This document shows positions 21,694 to 32,858 of a stretch of 64,000 bases of DNA, piece by piece. Where the stretch lies: NCBI GenBank assembly GCA_001599595.1, contig BCHH01000004.1:2072452-2136451 (forward strand). Reading direction: 5' to 3'. The translations under genes and the position numbers were made by a program. The number at the start of each line of letters is the position of its first letter. The first letter of the stretch is position 1. The notes under the pieces were generated by a model, which worked only from the letters and a program-made list of their open reading frames with translations, searched no databases and was not told the origin of the DNA. Source of the stretch: Beverwykella pulmonaria (Eukaryota > Ascomycota > Dothideomycetes > Pleosporales > Melanommataceae).

Positions 21694-24600
21694 CTATCTC
21701 GCCTGTTCCTCAAAGTACCTCTGAAATCTCGGTTCCCCCTGCAACCCACATTCAATAACACAATCATAGCAAGCCATGACCAATTTGGGAAATTTGACAG
21801 TCCAATACCTCAAATATCCATGTGGAAGTGGACCAACTTTGGCCTTGACGCTCTCCTCCATATCCTCGTAGTGGTTTCGCTTGTTTCTCAACGCCCGGAG
21901 AAGATCCAACATCCTATCCCCGGTATACTTGCGCTGTTTGCCCAAAGAATTGATGAATCCGCGGTCGAGCTTGGATAAGAAATCACGTTTCTTGTCCAGC
22001 ACTTCGTGACTGTAGTTTTCGAGGATCGAGAGGTGCTGAGAGGGAGGGTCGCGAATTTCGCGCTCCCAATGATCGGAGCAATCGCAGAGAAAGTTGAGGC
22101 GTTTCTCAGGCTTCCAAAAGAAAGGATGGTTCATTACCTGGGCTGCTGTTGGGCGGTCCTCGGGGCGGTTCGACAGCATCCATGATATGAGATGGATTGG
22201 CTCCTCCGAGTCGTCACCCAGGCTGAGCTGTTTGAAGTTGGCCTTGTTCTTCTTGATGTTGAGCTCGCGAATTTGCATCCAGCCTTCGTCGTCGTCAAAG
22301 GGATGAGAGCCGTTGGTCAGAACGTAGAAGAAGACGCATCCGAGGGAGAAAATGTCAACGGCTCGCTTGACACCCTGTGAGACTGGATCGGTAGAGCTTG
22401 AAGAGTCCCGGGAATGGCCTGTTGAGCTTCCTCTGTCCATGATTTCTTTGGGCTGCAGGATCAGTTCAGGGGCTTTCCAGCCAGTGGTGCCTGCGTTTCC
22501 CGTTGTGCCGATGAGTGTACTGACGTTATCAGGCAACGTCTTACAAAGCCCAAAGTCGGAGATCACAAGGCGAGGCCCCTCCTTTTGGTTTCGTTGTGGG
22601 TACGCTATCAGAATATTCTGTGGCTTAATGTCGCGGTGAATAATTCTCAGGGTGTGCAGGTGATTTAATCCATAGGCGAGCTGGTACAAGGCTCCAGGAA
22701 CATCGGCATTGATTTCATTGACCAAACGCTGTTGGGCTTCCGTGAGATCATCGCCTGGCCTTCCATCATGATAAAGGTCGAAGAGACTGGCCTGACAGAG
22801 TTCGACGGCGATGTAGAGGAAGTTTTCGTCCTTTTCATCATCGAAATAGCGGATGACGTTGGAATGGTGGTCACTCTCCTGGAGTAACTTTATTTCTTGT
22901 TCTGCTAGACCAAAGTACTGCGGTAGCATTCGTTTGATGGCTACGTCGCGATCCTGATGACAATATTAGAGACAGCCGGACTGGGCGAATACTGCAAAAC
23001 TTACATTCCACTTTCCCTCGAAAACGAAAGTACCTCCACTTCCGTTGCCAAGAAGACGATCGCAATCGATGGTCAATTTCCCTATCCTTTTGATGTTGCT
23101 AACATCCTGGATATCTTGGTCATTCATTGTGCGCTCGTCGGGATGCAGAGAAGGGGGCTGGTCTAGATGTTTCACTGCATCTACAATACGGTCGACATCA
23201 TCATCATCCCTTATCTTCCTTGGCTTCTTCTGTCCTCCCCGTTTCCCTCTATGCGCCTTCTTTTTCCTCGTAGGCGTAGCAGGCTGGACTTCCGTGTTCT
23301 CTTCACCACCGTTTACAGCCCTCGGGGTTGCATCGTTGGTCGGAAGCTGAATTCCGTTAGCATCACCATCATCGGAAAGAGGAGATAGCTGCTCGGCTGT
23401 TGTGCTTCTTGACAGAGGGTTAAGTTCTTCGTCATCATCCGGGATAGCAAAGGTTACTCTCCTTTGATGGGTTTCTGTATCTACATGAGGGTGGGAAGCC
23501 GGTTCTCTGCTGGGGATACCAGGTTCGGATACCTCGGCGACTGGGGGTTTAGTCGTCTCCTCCTCTGGTAACTGGGCTTCTGGCTCAGGGGTAGAAGGAG
23601 TAGCCAAGACGGGCATCTCCACTTTCTCCGACTTCTCAACCTTGGTGAATCTCGACAGGAGGTTCTTCTTCAGAAGGTCGAGCTTTCTCGGTTGCCCTAA
23701 TTGGTATGATAGACTACCAGTCAATAGAACCGCCAAAGTGACGATCAAAGGCCACCAATACGTGTGATTTCGTGGCTCCATGATTGTCTGGGGTGGAAGT
23801 TCTGGGGACACGATGGGCGGTGGTATCTCCGGGACGGAGGACTTTGGCGGCTGCAACTCTGGGAAAAGAGGAACAATTACGTCGGGGTCATCGTACGTTG
23901 GCGCACCGATCCCACGGACATTATCGTGTGGTGGAGGCTCGACTTGATAATCAAGGACATGAACACCGACCAATCCATTTCGATCTGGGAGATAATAAGG
24001 ACCTTCCCAAGTGAGAACATCATGCTGAGAATAGCAGAGCGCCTTGGGAGCGCTGTCGGTTACGGCTGGGTAATTAACTTCAGACAAAGCATACCAGCTC
24101 CCTGACTCAGTCGTGTTGAGCCAAACATTCTTTGCTTTGTCGTCCACGTACGCGGGTCCGGGCGGCTGAGGGAGAAGAACAAGTGCAGGTTCGGGATCTT
24201 CGTCATCAAAGGGCCTTGCAACGTCGAAGACTCGCACCACTGGGGACGAGAACTTCCTTTTGAACACATGTCGCTTGGCAGATCTCTTAGATCTTTTGTG
24301 ATCGTAGGCGATGGCATGACCATCATACCTGCTGTAGATGTAGTGATTGTCCATGGTTTCCAGGTACTGAGTTTGCAGGTCCCGGTCCCGGTTGTTTGGT
24401 GTCCATTCTGAGTATTTTATGGTGCAGATGTTGGCACCCGTGTTTTTGTTTTGTATACTGACGATATATTCGGTCTGCCCAAGATTGAAATAACCTTTGC
24501 ATTCGCGGCGATCGTTGGACTCGAAATATCCGGTTGGCTGCGGAACGCAGCTCTCGCCGTCTATAACTTTGGCCCCGCTTGAGCTGAAACTCTTAGTCAC

Positions 24601-25332
24601 GGTCCCGGTCTGAGCATCAACAACGAGCATAAAGTTCCTCTTCTGAGCCGTGTATACGACCGGGGGGTCATTGCTCGAGTACGGGGACAGGTCTTCGGCC
24701 AACTGCTTTACCGTCATGCCCAGACTCTGCAGTACCGGGTACGGCCCTGGTGTGAGTATATAGAGCGTCCCGTCTTCTTTGGGCTCCACGATCCAGAGGA
24801 AGGGCATGTTCTTCATGTCGTTGTCGCCGTCGGAGTCGTTCTGGGTGTTGTATATGGTCTCCAGCATGGGCTTCTTGATGTCCAGCTCCCATATCTCTTC
24901 GCCATTGTATCTATCTCTCGCGTGTATGTGACCGTCAACGGTCGCCAAGAGAACAAAGTCCTCGACTTCCCAGTCCTGCAGGGACCGCGCACTCGGTCGC
25001 GTCAGACCACCCGAAGAGGCGGCGTTCCTGGCAGGAGGGGCTCTGACAGCGGGATTCGCTGGAGCAGGAGGGATCGTTGTTGCTACGGCGCGCTCGTTCT
25101 GAACGATCAAGGGCGTGTACGGACGCTTTGGGGCGTCTTCGACGCTGGCCTGGCTAGGCTTTGCTTGCTTTGGTGGTGTGATGGCGCCCGCGCGGACGTC
25201 TTCGCGGAGAGACCGTCGACGGCCATTCTCCGCAGGCTGCTGCTGCTGAGCGGCCGTGGAAATCCATGGTAGAACGAGGAGAATAGCGAGCAGCGTAGTG
25301 CTCAAAGCACCTGGCGGCCGGCGCCGTGGCAT
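21694..25332 (-). CDS. ire1: Ser/Thr kinase-endoribonuclease IRE1, unfolded protein sensor
   Basis: Predicted 1195-residue ER transmembrane sensor. It dimerises on unfolded proteins and splices HAC1/hacA mRNA through its KEN nuclease domain. Exons are 25332-23005 and 22953-21694; the single 51-nt intron lies just after the glycine loop. Signal peptide is about 1-28. The luminal domain from about 115 has propeller-like repeats (FVLLATVDGHIHARDRYNGEEIW). The transmembrane helix is about 525-545 (WWPLIVTLAVLLTGSL), followed by a basic, acidic and Ser-rich linker. Kinase marks: LGNGSGGT (about 761-768), VAIKR with Lys 783, HRDIKPQN (HRD about 882-884), SDFGL (DFG about 909) and the GTTGWKAPE activation segment. 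The KEN domain begins with HPFFWKPEKRLNFLCDCSDHWE and has RNKRNHYEDM and GYLRYWTVKFPKLVM. The full-length architecture looks intact and active. Confidence 0.97.
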
Positions 25333-26653
25333 AGTAGTGGGGGAGGTAGGCGACTATAGAATGGGCGCGGGTGCCTGGGGCAGGCTAGATGGCGGGGGAA
25401 GATGGAGCATTGACGAGGCGATGGAGGAGGGAAGGAGAGCAGGCGATGTAGGGTGAGATTTTGAACACGATATATTACGGCGGGGACACAGCTGAACGTG
25501 CGGTGCGCCCCTTGGGAGGAGGCGTTGGAGTAGTGGTGACCGGGGGCGGATTGGTTCGTCAGCCCGGCCGCTTAAATCGTCCCGCGGCCTCCAGTGTTTC
25601 TCGATACCTTAGAGACAGCTTGGCAGTACCATAGGGCTGATCGGCCGGCGCGGTCGAGGTAGACGAAGGAGGAAGAAGATGTTGTTCTTGTTGGGTGTCG
25701 GTTTTGATTTTGGGGTGTGGTGCGAATGAATGGGAAAAAGGCTGTCGTGGGGAACCTTGGAACGGGCTAAACCCTGTGGCTTGGGATGGTACCCTCCCTT
25801 GTATGGTACGACAGCTTGCGCTCTCAGCATTCTTGCGCACAAGGAACCATAAAAGAACGTTTCTGGCCCGGCACACTTCCTTACCTGGGATGCACCCGCT
25901 CAGCAGCAGCAGATAGCAGCTCGAGCTAGACAGGGCGCACTTACGTGTGTTTGCCCAGTCTGTGGAGCATACGCGCCAGAGCGGCGTTGAGATACCAGCC
26001 ATCCCATTCCAGGCCCACCGTCTAGTTGCGCAGCGTGCGTACCTCTCGGGCGAAAGAGCCCAGTGTACCATATAGGCAAAAGAGACATTTCCCTACCCCC
26101 CAGCCATCTTCGATGGTACCATATTTCGAGTACGATTTTGATGGTCACGGTCGTACCAACGATGCACATGTGATGGCATCCAATCTATCTCCGCCCATCG
26201 CCGCCAACTCCACCCCAATTGGGTCAACCAGCCCTCGAAGCTTCTCGAAAATCATTTCTCACATGGACGCCGATGCCATACCGTGCCCAGCAGATGAAAC
26301 GCAGGTGGAGCGAGTGCCTTCACCCGGCAGATACGCTAACGCTTGGCGTCTGGTGAAACCAATCGCTCTCGCTTTTGGCTCTCACCGAACCAACCCCCGA
26401 TGCATGCAGTCGCCATCCTCCACATCCTGCCTCCACATCCTGCATCCATATCAACTTTTTTTTCACTTGAATTGCAGATAGTTATGCAAGCACGCTGACA
26501 CTGCTGACGTGCTGAAAATAACTATGCATGTCCATCACTTGTCACGCCGAAAGTCGCCGATGACTGCATCGATACCATTGTGTAGTATACAATCTATCTA
26601 GCGCCAAATCCGTAGCAGGGCCATGCCTATCTGTGAAGGGGTCCATCACTCTC
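25333..26653. other. intergenic, 1.3 kb
   Basis: Should include the ire1 promoter and the cct2 3' untranslated region. An ATG-initiated minus-strand frame at 25559-26071 (170 codons) and a plus-strand frame near 26115-26481 resemble no family and overlap in position. Neither is called. Confidence 0.5.
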
Positions 26654-28404
26654 TTACATCCGCTCCCGTCTTCGCGGGGCACTCCTGATGATGTTGTCTA
26701 CCCGAAGCAGTAACTGCGGAGCGCATTAGCATTTGTTTCGATAGTGGGCCACGAATAGAAAGCACGTACCTCCGCTGCTTCAGACGCCGAGGAAACAACC
26801 GCGCGCTTCAGCTTGTAGCTCTCGATGACGCCTAGCTGCCTCATGTCAGTGATGCCGCCGCCCGGGGTCAACAGATCGAGGCCTGAACTGGTCAGGCCCG
26901 AGTAGACTGCTTTCCGAAGGCGCGAGACGAGATCGCTCGAGTCGAAGCCGGCGTTGTCTGCAAGGATGGTGGGTAATTGTTGCAAAGCCTTGGAGAAAGA
27001 CTCCACCGCGATGGCCTTCTTTCCCTCCACATTCTGTGCCGCTTCTGCCACAGCTTTGGCCATGACCATCTCTGCGCATCCGCCACCCAATGTCGTCCTC
27101 GGCTCCTTGACTGTCTGGGAGAGCACGGCAAGAGCATCATGTAGAGAGCGCTCGGCTTCGTCAAGAAGCTGCTCGGTTGCTCCGCGGAGCACAATCGTGC
27201 ACGCTTTGCCCGCCGCAACACCCGAGAATTTAATTAGGGTGTCCTCTCCGATGATCACCTCCTCGATCAGGTCGCAGTGACCCAACTTGACGTTATCTGG
27301 GTGGTCAAATGTCGAAGTGATCTCTCCTCCGGTCACGAGTGCTAATCGCTCGACGCCGTCAAAGTCTGCATGCTCGATTGAGCAGATACCAGCGTCCGCG
27401 AACAGTTGTTCCGGCCAGTTGTAGATTAGCTGTCGGTTGACGAAGCAGTTGATGCCATGTGCCTTGATACGCTCCACCTTGGCCTTCATCTTCTCCCGCT
27501 CTGCCTTCTCAAGATCGGCCAGCTTGCCTGTCGAGTCGACCTTCACCCTCGCTCCAAAAATCTTGATTTTGTCCGTGTCCATAGCCGTGTTTGCAACCAG
27601 AATCTTGGCGTTCTCTATTCGCTTGGGTTGGTTGACACCGAATCGTTTATCTAGGATGAAGCCCTCGTCCAGGTACGAGTCCTTGAGTTTTCCTCCCGCC
27701 TTTTTGATGATCTGGATATGTGTCAGGTCCGTAGAGCCCTGCATCCTAAGAACAGCGTCCGTTGCGAGCTTTGCAAACTGGTGTTTGTCCTGGCTGAGGA
27801 CTTTGGAGCTCAGTGTCGTCCGAGCAATGGCCTCGAGATCTTGCCTAAACGCGGCCTTGTTGCCGCTGTTGTTTACTGCCGTCTTCTCCAGAGCTTTCAG
27901 TGCCGCGTGACTCGCTATCCTGTAGCCCTCTATGATGGTCTGGGGGTGTATCTTCTGGTCCACCAGCTTCTCTGCCTCCCGGAGGAGCTCTGCAGCGAGG
28001 ACAGTCACAGAGGTAGTACCATCACCCACTTCGTCGTCTTGGACCTTTGAGATGTTGACCAGCACCTTCGCGGCAGCATTATCTAGGGCGATCGATTTCA
28101 GGATCGTGGCTCCGTCGTTCGTTACCATGATCTCGCCGGTGGAGCTGTGTCGCCTTTTAGTAATGCCCTGTACAAGTCGTGCGTAGTACTTACGCTGATT
28201 GCAATATTTTGTCCATGCCCTTGGGACCCAGCGTGCTCTTCACCAAGTCACCCACGGCAATAGCTCCAACGAAGGCGGAGAGGCGCGCATTTTCGCCCTT
28301 CTCTTCCGTCACATCCTCTGCAAAGATCTGGGTGGGATTGTTGTACGACTGGATGAATGTTAGTAAAATTAAAGGCAAAGTCTGAACAGATGCATGCATA
28401 CCAT
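26654..28404 (-). CDS. cct2: T-complex protein 1 subunit beta (CCT2 chaperonin)
   Basis: Predicted 530-residue beta subunit of the cytosolic CCT/TRiC chaperonin, which folds actin, tubulin and WD40 proteins with ATP. Exons are 28404-28402, 28348-28194, 28144-26770 and 26713-26654. The first coding exon is the ATG alone; the next begins [52 protein letters not shown], the standard start of CCT-beta. The ATP-site motifs VGDGTTS and [11 protein letters not shown] are present. The last exon adds [14 protein letters not shown], the conserved CCT-beta C terminus, which would be missed if the final intron were read through. Length agrees with the family (about 527). It is divergent from sad1, 248 bp apart. 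Confidence 0.96.
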
Positions 28405-28652
28405 GACTCTATCACAAAATAGGGAGCGAATGGAGGGTATCTACAAAGGCGGGGTGTGGCTGCTTGTGGTGCCTGGCGACGCGACTTTTTTTCCGACGTC
28501 GTGAAAGCTGTGTTTGCCGTGTTTGCACTCAGTTGCAGGCCTGGGCCTTGGCACGGCTGATCTTCGGGCGCAACCAATGTTTTCTTGAATCTCGAGGCCT
28601 CCGCCAACAGCTGCCACACAACCGCGACTGCTGCTTTCAACTCACAACCACC

Positions 28653-30344
28653 ATGGTTAAGCGACAAGCTTTAGAACCACTCGAAGATGTCGTAGATGCG
28701 CCCTCCCCTGCCCCGAAACGAGCCCGTGTTGAAGACGAAGAAATGGATAGTCCATCACCTGTAAACGGCTCAACCAGCAACGGACATCTCATGTCGCCTC
28801 GACAGCAGGATCTCGACCGGATCGATATTATAGGGGCGTATGAGGAAGAGCATGAGGAGTTGGAAGAAGCCGGCGCATTAGAGGATGACGAAGACGACGA
28901 GGCAGCCGTTGCGGCACCAAAGCGACAAGCAGCCCCGGAGGAAGGATACACGGATCTGTATCTCGACACTATAGATCGCAGAGTTCTAGACTTCGATTTT
29001 GAAAAGCTCTGCTCCGTAACACTCTCCAACATCAATGTCTACGCCTGCCTCGTGTGCGGGAAATACTACCAAGGCAGAGGACCGAAGTCACAGGCGTACT
29101 TCCATGCGCTCGAGGAGGGCCACCACGTGTACGTCAACATGGAAACGAAAAAGGTCTATGTGCTTCCGGAGGGGTACGAGGTCATGTCAAAGTCACTGGA
29201 AGACATCAAGTTCGTGGTTGATCCACGATTGAGCAAAGACGAGGTGGCGCGGTTGGATAGGGAGCCGAAGGTGTCTTGGGACCTTCTGAACAAGGAATAC
29301 ATACCAGGCTTCGTGGGCATGAACAACATCAAGGCAAACGACTACTTCAATGTCGTGGTTCAAGCGCTTGCGCATGTGGTCCCGCTGCGCAACTACTTCA
29401 TGCTTGAGGATCTCTCGGCTCGCCCTCAGCTCGCCCAACGTTTCGGCACGCTGGTTCGCAAGATCTGGAATCCGCGGGCGTTCAAGAGTCACGTATCACC
29501 ACACGAACTCCTCCAAGAAATCGCACTTCGGTCGTCCAAGCGCTTCTCCCTGACGGACCAGTCCGACCCGATCGACTTCCTCTCGTGGTTCCTAAACAAT
29601 TTACATCTCGCAGTCGGGGGCTCTAAGACGAAGCCGAACAGCAGCATCATCCAGAAAGTCTTCCAGGGCACTCTCAAAATCGAGTCGCAGGAGATCACTG
29701 CGCGTGCCGACGCCGGAGATCGTTTGCGCTTCGAAGACGCCGCCGTAAAGACGGAAACTTCGAAATTTCTCGTCCTCACGTTAGATCTGCCCGCCGCGCC
29801 TCTCTTCCAAGATGCATTAGAGCGGAACATGATCCCGCAGGTCCCCCTTACGACCATCCTAAACAAGTACAACGGCATGCAACCCCAAGAGAAAATGAAG
29901 AACCGCGTGCGATACCGACTCTTGCATCCTTTGCCCCCTTACTTGGTGTTCCACATTAAGCGTTTCAGCAAGAACAAGTTCGTCTCGGAGCGCAACCCCA
30001 CCATCGTCACTTTCCCCGTTCGCTCCCTAGATATGTCACCTTACGTGGAACCTAACCCGAACTTGTACCCGCCCGGCGAGCCGATCTGGTACGATTTGGT
30101 GGCTAACATCACCCACGAAGCGGTTAAGAAGAAGGACGATAGTGTAGAAGGCGAGCAGGAGACCAAGGTCTGGAAGGTTCAGCTCCGAGACAGGAGTAGA
30201 GACGAGTGGGTGGGGATTCAGGATCTGTTCGTCGAGAAGGAACGGGGTGAGACTCTGTTCACCAAGGAGAGCTATGCGCAAGTCTGGGAGAGGCGGCGAG
30301 GGGGTGTGAGCGCGAACGCCAAGGGGAAAGGTAGAGTATCATAG
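28653..30344 (+). CDS. sad1: U4/U6.U5 tri-snRNP factor Sad1/USP39, inactive USP
   Basis: Predicted 563-residue spliceosome assembly factor in the nucleus, needed to hold the U4/U6.U5 tri-snRNP together. It is a single exon. An acidic, disordered N terminus (1-95) is followed by a UBP zinc finger (about 118-175, with YACLVCGKYYQGRG and HALEEGHHVYVNMETKKVYVLPEGYEV). A ubiquitin-protease-like fold runs from about 219 to the end. At the position of the USP catalytic Cys box the sequence is MNNIKANDYFN, with Asp 230 in place of Cys, as in human USP39. The protein therefore should be a pseudo-protease. Late blocks PPYLVFHIKRFSKNKF and WVGIQDLFVEKE match the family. ATG 28653 has a CCACCATGG context; the frame is open upstream but without an in-frame ATG. 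Confidence 0.96.
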   Translation: MVKRQALEPLEDVVDAPSPAPKRARVEDEEMDSPSPVNGSTSNGHLMSPRQQDLDRIDIIGAYEEEHEELEEAGALEDDEDDEAAVAAPKRQAAPEEGYTDLYLDTIDRRVLDFDFEKLCSVTLSNINVYACLVCGKYYQGRGPKSQAYFHALEEGHHVYVNMETKKVYVLPEGYEVMSKSLEDIKFVVDPRLSKDEVARLDREPKVSWDLLNKEYIPGFVGMNNIKANDYFNVVVQALAHVVPLRNYFMLEDLSARPQLAQRFGTLVRKIWNPRAFKSHVSPHELLQEIALRSSKRFSLTDQSDPIDFLSWFLNNLHLAVGGSKTKPNSSIIQKVFQGTLKIESQEITARADAGDRLRFEDAAVKTETSKFLVLTLDLPAAPLFQDALERNMIPQVPLTTILNKYNGMQPQEKMKNRVRYRLLHPLPPYLVFHIKRFSKNKFVSERNPTIVTFPVRSLDMSPYVEPNPNLYPPGEPIWYDLVANITHEAVKKKDDSVEGEQETKVWKVQLRDRSRDEWVGIQDLFVEKERGETLFTKESYAQVWERRRGGVSANAKGKGRVS

Positions 30345-30745
30345 GACCCAACCCTTCCGGGGTTTTGCCGTATATCCCGAGTTAGAATTCTTGAGCTTCC
30401 AAATCACGTACAGAAGCGCTATACCGAGGGTCGGGCTACGACGCAGAGGCGTAAATGTGTAAGATACTTGCGATGGTGGATTCGGCGTGAATTGGCATCC
30501 GGCCCCGAAAAGTCGGCTCCAGCTTGGGTAGCATAGGACGTGACATGCACCAAAATTTACATTTAACATACATGCACTTGTTCAATCTAGAAGTCGCACT
30601 GTTTGGGGAACTTGGAACCTGGGAGCCTCGGGAGCTAGACTTACCTCGGCTTGGAGCTTGCAGTTCATCACATCCCAAGTTTCGAGCTTGTCCCTTTCTC
30701 TTCACACATTTACACCATCGCAAGCTTTGATACTGGCTCTCAGTC
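30345..30745. other. intergenic, 400 bp
   Basis: Carries the sad1 3' untranslated region and the promoter of the kappa GST gene. No further feature seen. Confidence 0.6.
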
Positions 30746-31796
30746 ATGATGCCAAATCCCAAGATCACGCTTTATATCGATATCGTTAGCCCGTTTGCTT
30801 ATTTTGGATTCTACGCGCTGCAGGTAAGCGCGCCCTTGTTCATGTCGTCATTTTGGGGGATGTTGCTTGATCGCGCATCTACACATCCTTCGACATGTTT
30901 ACTTTGTGTAATGTTACTGTTTCTTCTTCGTCTGGCACATGATTACGTTGGGAGAAATACTCCTGCGTGGCCAGCATGGTGACAAAGCAAGCCAAATTAG
31001 GCGTTAAAAGTCAACTCTACTCTAGCCATAATGCTAGACTTTGAAGCTGTGCCATACTTGCCTTCCCACGGCCCTCTATTCTTTCCGTAACGAAGCATAA
31101 GCGTTGCAAATACGACACTGGACACTGACCCAAAATGCAGAACTTTCCCGTCTTCCAGCAATGCGAGATCACATACATACCCATCTTTCTAGGAGGACTG
31201 ATGAAAGCATGCGGTAATACGCCGCCGATCAATGTCAAGAGTAAGTAAATTGCATCTTGGCTGGGGAGATGGTGAGGATACCATCAAGACGGCTAACAAC
31301 GCTCACAGACAAAGATAGATGGATAAACCTCGAGCGCAAGCGCTGGGCCAGACTCCTTACTATCCCCGTGTCCGACTCGGCTCCCCCCAACTTCCCCATA
31401 AACACCCTCTCGATCCAGCGCGTGCTCGCCTCGCTCTCCATGACGCACCCGCAATCCCTCGCGAGCGCTATCTCTCTCTTTTACCAGAACTTCTGGGTGC
31501 ACTATAGTGAGCCGACGAAGCCCGAGAATCTTTTAGCGATTGTGAGCACGATTGTGGGCGGGGAGGAGGAAGCAAGGAGGGTGCTGGAGAGGAGCGGACA
31601 AGAGGAGGCGAAGAAGATGTTGACCGGGAATACAGAGAGGGCGTTCAAAGAGGGCGCGTTTGGACTGCCTTGGTTCGTAGCCACGAACTCGAAAGGCGAG
31701 ACGGAGGGATTTTGGGGGATTGATCATTTGGGCCAGCTGTTGGATCATATCGGGCTCGAGCGGCCCGGGAGCAGAGGGTGGAGGGCTCTGCTTTGA
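30746..31796 (+). CDS. kappa-class glutathione S-transferase (DsbA fold)
   Basis: Predicted 221-residue thioredoxin-fold enzyme of the GST-kappa/2-hydroxychromene-2-carboxylate isomerase family. It conjugates glutathione, usually in mitochondria or peroxisomes. Exons are 30746-30823, 31141-31240 and 31309-31796. The N-terminal strand and active-site loop read ITLYIDIVSPFAYFGFYALQ, with the catalytic Ser in SPFAY. The cis-Pro side is FGLPWFVATNSKGETEGFWG near the C terminus, followed by the family ending GIDHLGQLLDHIG. Intron 1 is 317 nt, four to six times the local norm, and contains no recognisable insert. Two adjacent ATGs (30746 and 30749) are both usable. No peroxisomal SKL or ARL end is present. 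Confidence 0.9.
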
Positions 31797-31958
31797 GAGC
31801 ACGAATGCAATGACAGACAGCACTTGGACTTCAACGACTCAATGCAGAGCTATTATTCATTCCATGACCCCAAGACCAGACCAACTCCTTCCCATATAGT
31901 ATGGATCCCTATGAGTGATTGCTTTGGCGTCAACAGCCGGTGCATCCAATCCAACGGT

Positions 31959-32462
31959 TTAGCCGAAGGTGGTTGGCTTGTCCGCAACAGGGAAGTCCTT
32001 TCCCGTCGCGCCCTTGTATTTGTCCCTGATGAAGTCGGAGATCTTCTCATCCTTGGCTTGCTCCAAGGCGGACTGCCGGTTTGTCAGCTACGGCCCTCTT
32101 ACCAAAGATCCCCGAGTGACTTGATTACCTCGTTGGACTGGTCCCCAGCACCGAGGAACTTCTCCTGCACGAAGTCGACAGCTGCAAGCGGTCAGTCACA
32201 CCATTCTTGCGGCATAAAAGCAAGTCGTCATGCAGCTTGGCAGCTGGCGACAGCGAAGAGGAAGCTGCAACTGATAACACGCACTTTTGTCCAGATAATC
32301 CTCGTTCTTCTCGCTCTCCCTTCCGCCGCCAGCAGCCGAGTTGATCTTGTCTCCAATGCCGCCGAGGAAGCCACCACCGCCCTGTTGCTTCTGCTGGTGG
32401 GTGTTGGAGGATTCCTGCTGGTTGGAGCCCTGGCCGCCGGTTAACTTGTTGACGAAATCCAT
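31959..32462 (-). CDS. small glycine-rich stress-type protein (fungal, Ddr48-like annotation)
   Basis: Predicted 114-residue soluble protein. Exons are 32462-32285, 32181-32129 and 32072-31959; introns are 103 and 56 nt. The N-terminal half is MDFVNKLTGGQ followed by Gln/Gly-rich sequence and GGFLGGIGDKINSAAGGG. The C-terminal half is a charged helical repeat-like part (DYLDKTVDFVQEKFLG, then EQAKDEKISDFIRDKYKGATGKDFPV). This arrangement recurs in Pezizomycotina proteins often labelled DNA-damage-responsive protein 48, but real homology to yeast Ddr48 is doubtful. Three stress-response-element cores and a TATA-like box lie upstream, consistent with a stress-induced gene. The biochemical role is unknown. 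Confidence 0.8.
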
Positions 32463-32538
32463 GGTTGGCTGATGAGTGTGCTTGAGGTTGACTTTCTGTA
32501 TGTATGAAGAGTGGGACGAGGATGGAAGGGCGCTCTGA

Positions 32539-32655
32539 AGGGGAAGCCGGTATTTAAGCGCGACTAGAAGAGACAGAATCAGGCTTGGAGGCTTGGTTGC
32601 AGTAGTGGTTCGACAGTGAATTGACTGTCGGCCCCTTGTTTGGTCGATTGCCCCT
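32539..32655 (-). promoter_or_regulatory. cluster of STRE cores upstream of the stress protein gene
   Basis: AGGGG at 32539-32543 and CCCCT at 32632-32636 and 32651-32655 lie 77-193 bp upstream of ATG 32462. They flank a TATA-like TTAAATA (reverse of 32551-32557). AGGGG/CCCCT is the Msn2/Msn4-type stress response element. The divergent zng1 gene could also use them. Confidence 0.45.
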
Positions 32656-32858
32656 CCGGGCGACGCGAGCAGAGCTAGCCGACGTCATGTAGCCCCGCGA
32701 TGCATGGGTCTGGCCAAAAAGCAAGCGCGACGGGCACGTGATCTCAACATCCCACCCCTCCTATTTCCGTATTCGTTTTAGTTGGAATTGTTTTTCGCCC
32801 CGCGGTTGGACTTCTTCCCTTGCTGCGACACCTCTCTTTTCGCGTATCTGTCGTCGCC

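Noticed and set aside
25559..26071. 170-codon ATG-initiated minus-strand frame
   Set aside because: No recognisable domain, lies in the ire1 upstream region and overlaps competing frames.
28464..28652. Upstream in-frame extension of sad1
   Set aside because: The frame is open but has no ATG, and ATG 28653 has a strong start context and matches the usual family start.
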